A stretch of 64,000 bases of DNA from Paraburkholderia sabiae (lineage in GTDB: Bacteria > Pseudomonadota > Gammaproteobacteria > Burkholderiales > Burkholderiaceae): the NCBI RefSeq assembly GCF_030412785.1, contig NZ_CP125295.1:1550001-1614000 (forward strand), given 5' to 3'. Position 1 is the stretch's first letter, and each line of letters starts with the position of its first letter. The position numbers were made by a program, and so were the translations under genes. Below the pieces are notes generated by a model. The model was not told the origin of the DNA and did no database searches. It saw nothing but the letters and a program-made list of their open reading frames with translations. This document shows, in pieces, positions 62,639-64,000 of this stretch.

Positions 62639-63724
62639 TTAGCCGAACAGGTGCTGGACGAGCCATGTGATGCCCAGACCGCCTGCGAAGAGCCACACGT
62701 AGAGGATCAGACCTGTCGTCAGTGCACGCGGACCGGCGTCGCGGATCTGCGAGAGGCGCGTTTCGATGCCGAGCGCCGTCATGGCCATCGTTAGTGCGAA
62801 CGTGTCGAGCATGTTGACCGTGTTCGTTGCTGCTTCGGGCAGGATGTGCAGCGAGTTCACGGCGACACAGGCAAGGAAGCCAAGTGCGAACCAGGGTACG
62901 GCGAGCTTGCGCGGTGCATGCGTTGCATCGTGCGTGCCCTTTGCCATCGCCTGACGCGCCGAGCGGTTCACCCAGAAGCCGACGATCAGCAGCACGGGCA
63001 CCAGCAGCATCACGCGGGTCATCTTGACGATGGTGGCGATATGCGTCGCTTCCGGGCTCACGTTGCTTGCCGCGCCGACCACCTGCGCGACTTCGTGAAT
63101 CGTGCCGCCGAAGAACAGGCCAACGCCCGTCGTATCGAGATGGATGATGCCGGCGCGCAGCAGAGCGGGGTAAAGGAACATCGACAGCGTGCCGAACAGC
63201 ACCACGCTACCGACGGCCATCGCGCTCTTGTGCGGCTTCGATTGCAGCGTCGATTCGAAGGCGAGCACGGCGGCCGCGCCGCAGATCGCGCTGCCCGCTG
63301 CCGTGAGCAGCGCGCTGTCGCGATCGAGCTTCATCAGTTTCATGCCGGCCCAGGTGCCGATCACGAGCGTGCTGACCACGATCAGTAATGATTCGGTAAG
63401 ACCCGGCAAACCGACTTGCGCAATTTCCTGAATGCTGACGCGCAGGCCGAAAAACGCGACGGCGATGCGCAGCAGTTTGCGCGCCGAGAAATTGACGCCG
63501 GCGGCCCAGCTATCGGGCATGCCGTCTTTGAGCGCGTTGCCGTAGATCATCCCGCCGACGATGCCGACGATCAGCGGGCTGATGCCCAGGTTGGCGATCG
63601 ACGGGATGGCGGCGATTCGTGTGACGGCCGCTGCGAACAGGGCGACGAAAAGAATGCCGTTGATCTGGCCGCGCGTCGATGACGGCGCGGCGGCGGGAAC
63701 GGCGTGGGTGTGGGCGGTGGACAT
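62639..63724 (-). CDS. YeiH/UPF0324 family putative sulfate exporter
   Basis: 361-residue membrane protein of the UPF0324/YeiH family (putative sulfate or other anion exporter, about 9-10 helices). Typical patterns are GGMIYGNALKDGMPDSWAAG, AVAFFGLRVSIQEIAQVGLP, ICGAAAVLAFESTLQSK and GGTIHEVAQVVGAASNVSPE. The start ATG at 63724 is upstream of the first helix; a His/Ala/Pro-rich N-terminal tail of ~20 residues precedes it. It is divergent from a LysR-type gene, as in the yeiH/yeiE arrangement. Confidence 0.9.
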   Translation of the reverse strand: MSTAHTHAVPAAAPSSTRGQINGILFVALFAAAVTRIAAIPSIANLGISPLIVGIVGGMIYGNALKDGMPDSWAAGVNFSARKLLRIAVAFFGLRVSIQEIAQVGLPGLTESLLIVVSTLVIGTWAGMKLMKLDRDSALLTAAGSAICGAAAVLAFESTLQSKPHKSAMAVGSVVLFGTLSMFLYPALLRAGIIHLDTTGVGLFFGGTIHEVAQVVGAASNVSPEATHIATIVKMTRVMLLVPVLLIVGFWVNRSARQAMAKGTHDATHAPRKLAVPWFALGFLACVAVNSLHILPEAATNTVNMLDTFALTMAMTALGIETRLSQIRDAGPRALTTGLILYVWLFAGGLGITWLVQHLFG

Positions 63725-63843
63725 GGCTTCAACCTCTTCGTGAAGGCTGCTTGACTCGATGGCCTTATCCTAATTTACGTATATCGATATGAAAAATCGT
63801 GATTTAGAATGTCATGTATCGGGAAATCTGATACTTTGTCGCC

Positions 63844-64000
63844 ATGACCCCTGACCAGCTTATAACGTTCGCCGCCGTCGCCGAGCATCGGAACATCAGC
63901 CGGGCCGCGCTGGCGCTGCATCTATCGCAGCCTGCCGTGTCCGGGCAGTTGCGCCAGTTGCAGGATGAATTCGGCGAGCCGCTCTATCTGCGCGACGGCC
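63844..64000 (+). CDS. LysR-family regulator, N-terminus only (cut by window edge)
   Basis: The first 52 codons of a LysR gene: [20 protein letters not shown] then [20 protein letters not shown], a clear LysR helix-turn-helix. The rest lies beyond the window. It is divergent from the YeiH-type gene; in E. coli the LysR protein YeiE is linked to yeiH, so regulation of the exporter is likely (inference). An ATATCGATAT palindrome at 63781-63790 lies in the divergent spacer. Confidence 0.88.
   Translation, partial: MTPDQLITFAAVAEHRNISRAALALHLSQPAVSGQLRQLQDEFGEPLYLRDG

Overview
This is a 64 kb stretch of a GC-rich bacterial chromosome with no rRNA, tRNA, CRISPR array or recognisable transposase. 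The gene families point to a beta-proteobacterium of the Burkholderiaceae, most likely Paraburkholderia or a close relative: a membrane-bound cytochrome-c urate oxidase, LysR/GntR/TetR regulators beside metabolic operons, a PotFGHI polyamine transporter, a NodT-type RND efflux operon, and a dispersed repeat that I recall from Burkholderia genomes. The genus is inferred; no phylogenetic test was possible.

Layout. 1-5.0 kb: an incomplete nitrilase-family amidase, a LuxR-type regulator, two small envelope lipoproteins, then a DUF1992 (YhdN-like) gene, tadA and ldcA. 5.1-23.4 kb: a large purine and allantoin catabolism region. It holds a GntR regulator with its own operator palindromes, an NCS1 permease, allantoin racemase, puuE allantoinase, uraD, alc, allA, puuD urate oxidase, uraH, an 8-oxoguanine/guanine deaminase-type amidohydrolase, a LysR regulator, and a four-gene BMP-type nucleoside/purine ABC transporter. 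Together these would import purines or allantoin and take urate through 5-hydroxyisourate, OHCU, S-allantoin, allantoate and ureidoglycolate to glyoxylate and urea. No xanthine dehydrogenase or urease is in the window. The region is interrupted at 12.1-13.1 kb by a gene-poor patch: an unknown 100-residue ORF with a 13-G homopolymer, bounded by inverted copies of a dispersed repeat.

23.4-32.0 kb: dodecin, a beta-hydroxyacid-type dehydrogenase, ABC-F ATPase ybiT, an aldehyde dehydrogenase, nitronate monooxygenase, OmpW, a DUF1289 protein and MntH. 32.2-36.6 kb: the potFGHI operon. 36.7-42.7 kb: a soluble chemoreceptor, a methyltransferase, and a regulated module of TetR, flavin monooxygenase and alpha/beta hydrolase. 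42.8-49.2 kb: a TPR membrane protein with a PspA-family partner, a ribbon-helix-helix-like protein, and penicillin-binding protein 1A. 49.4-56.1 kb: a three-gene RND efflux operon with a divergent TetR and a good operator candidate between them. 56.1-64 kb: a cupin, AraC regulator, DUF2795 protein, small exported protein, C45-type Ntn hydrolase, ClC chloride transporter with CBS domains, GST, a YeiH-type exporter, and the start of a divergent LysR gene cut by the right edge.

I found no clear novel multigene defence or signalling system. The most unusual items are the poly-G gene inside inverted repeats, the GntR operator set, the TGCA-dense spacers, and the monooxygenase/hydrolase module.
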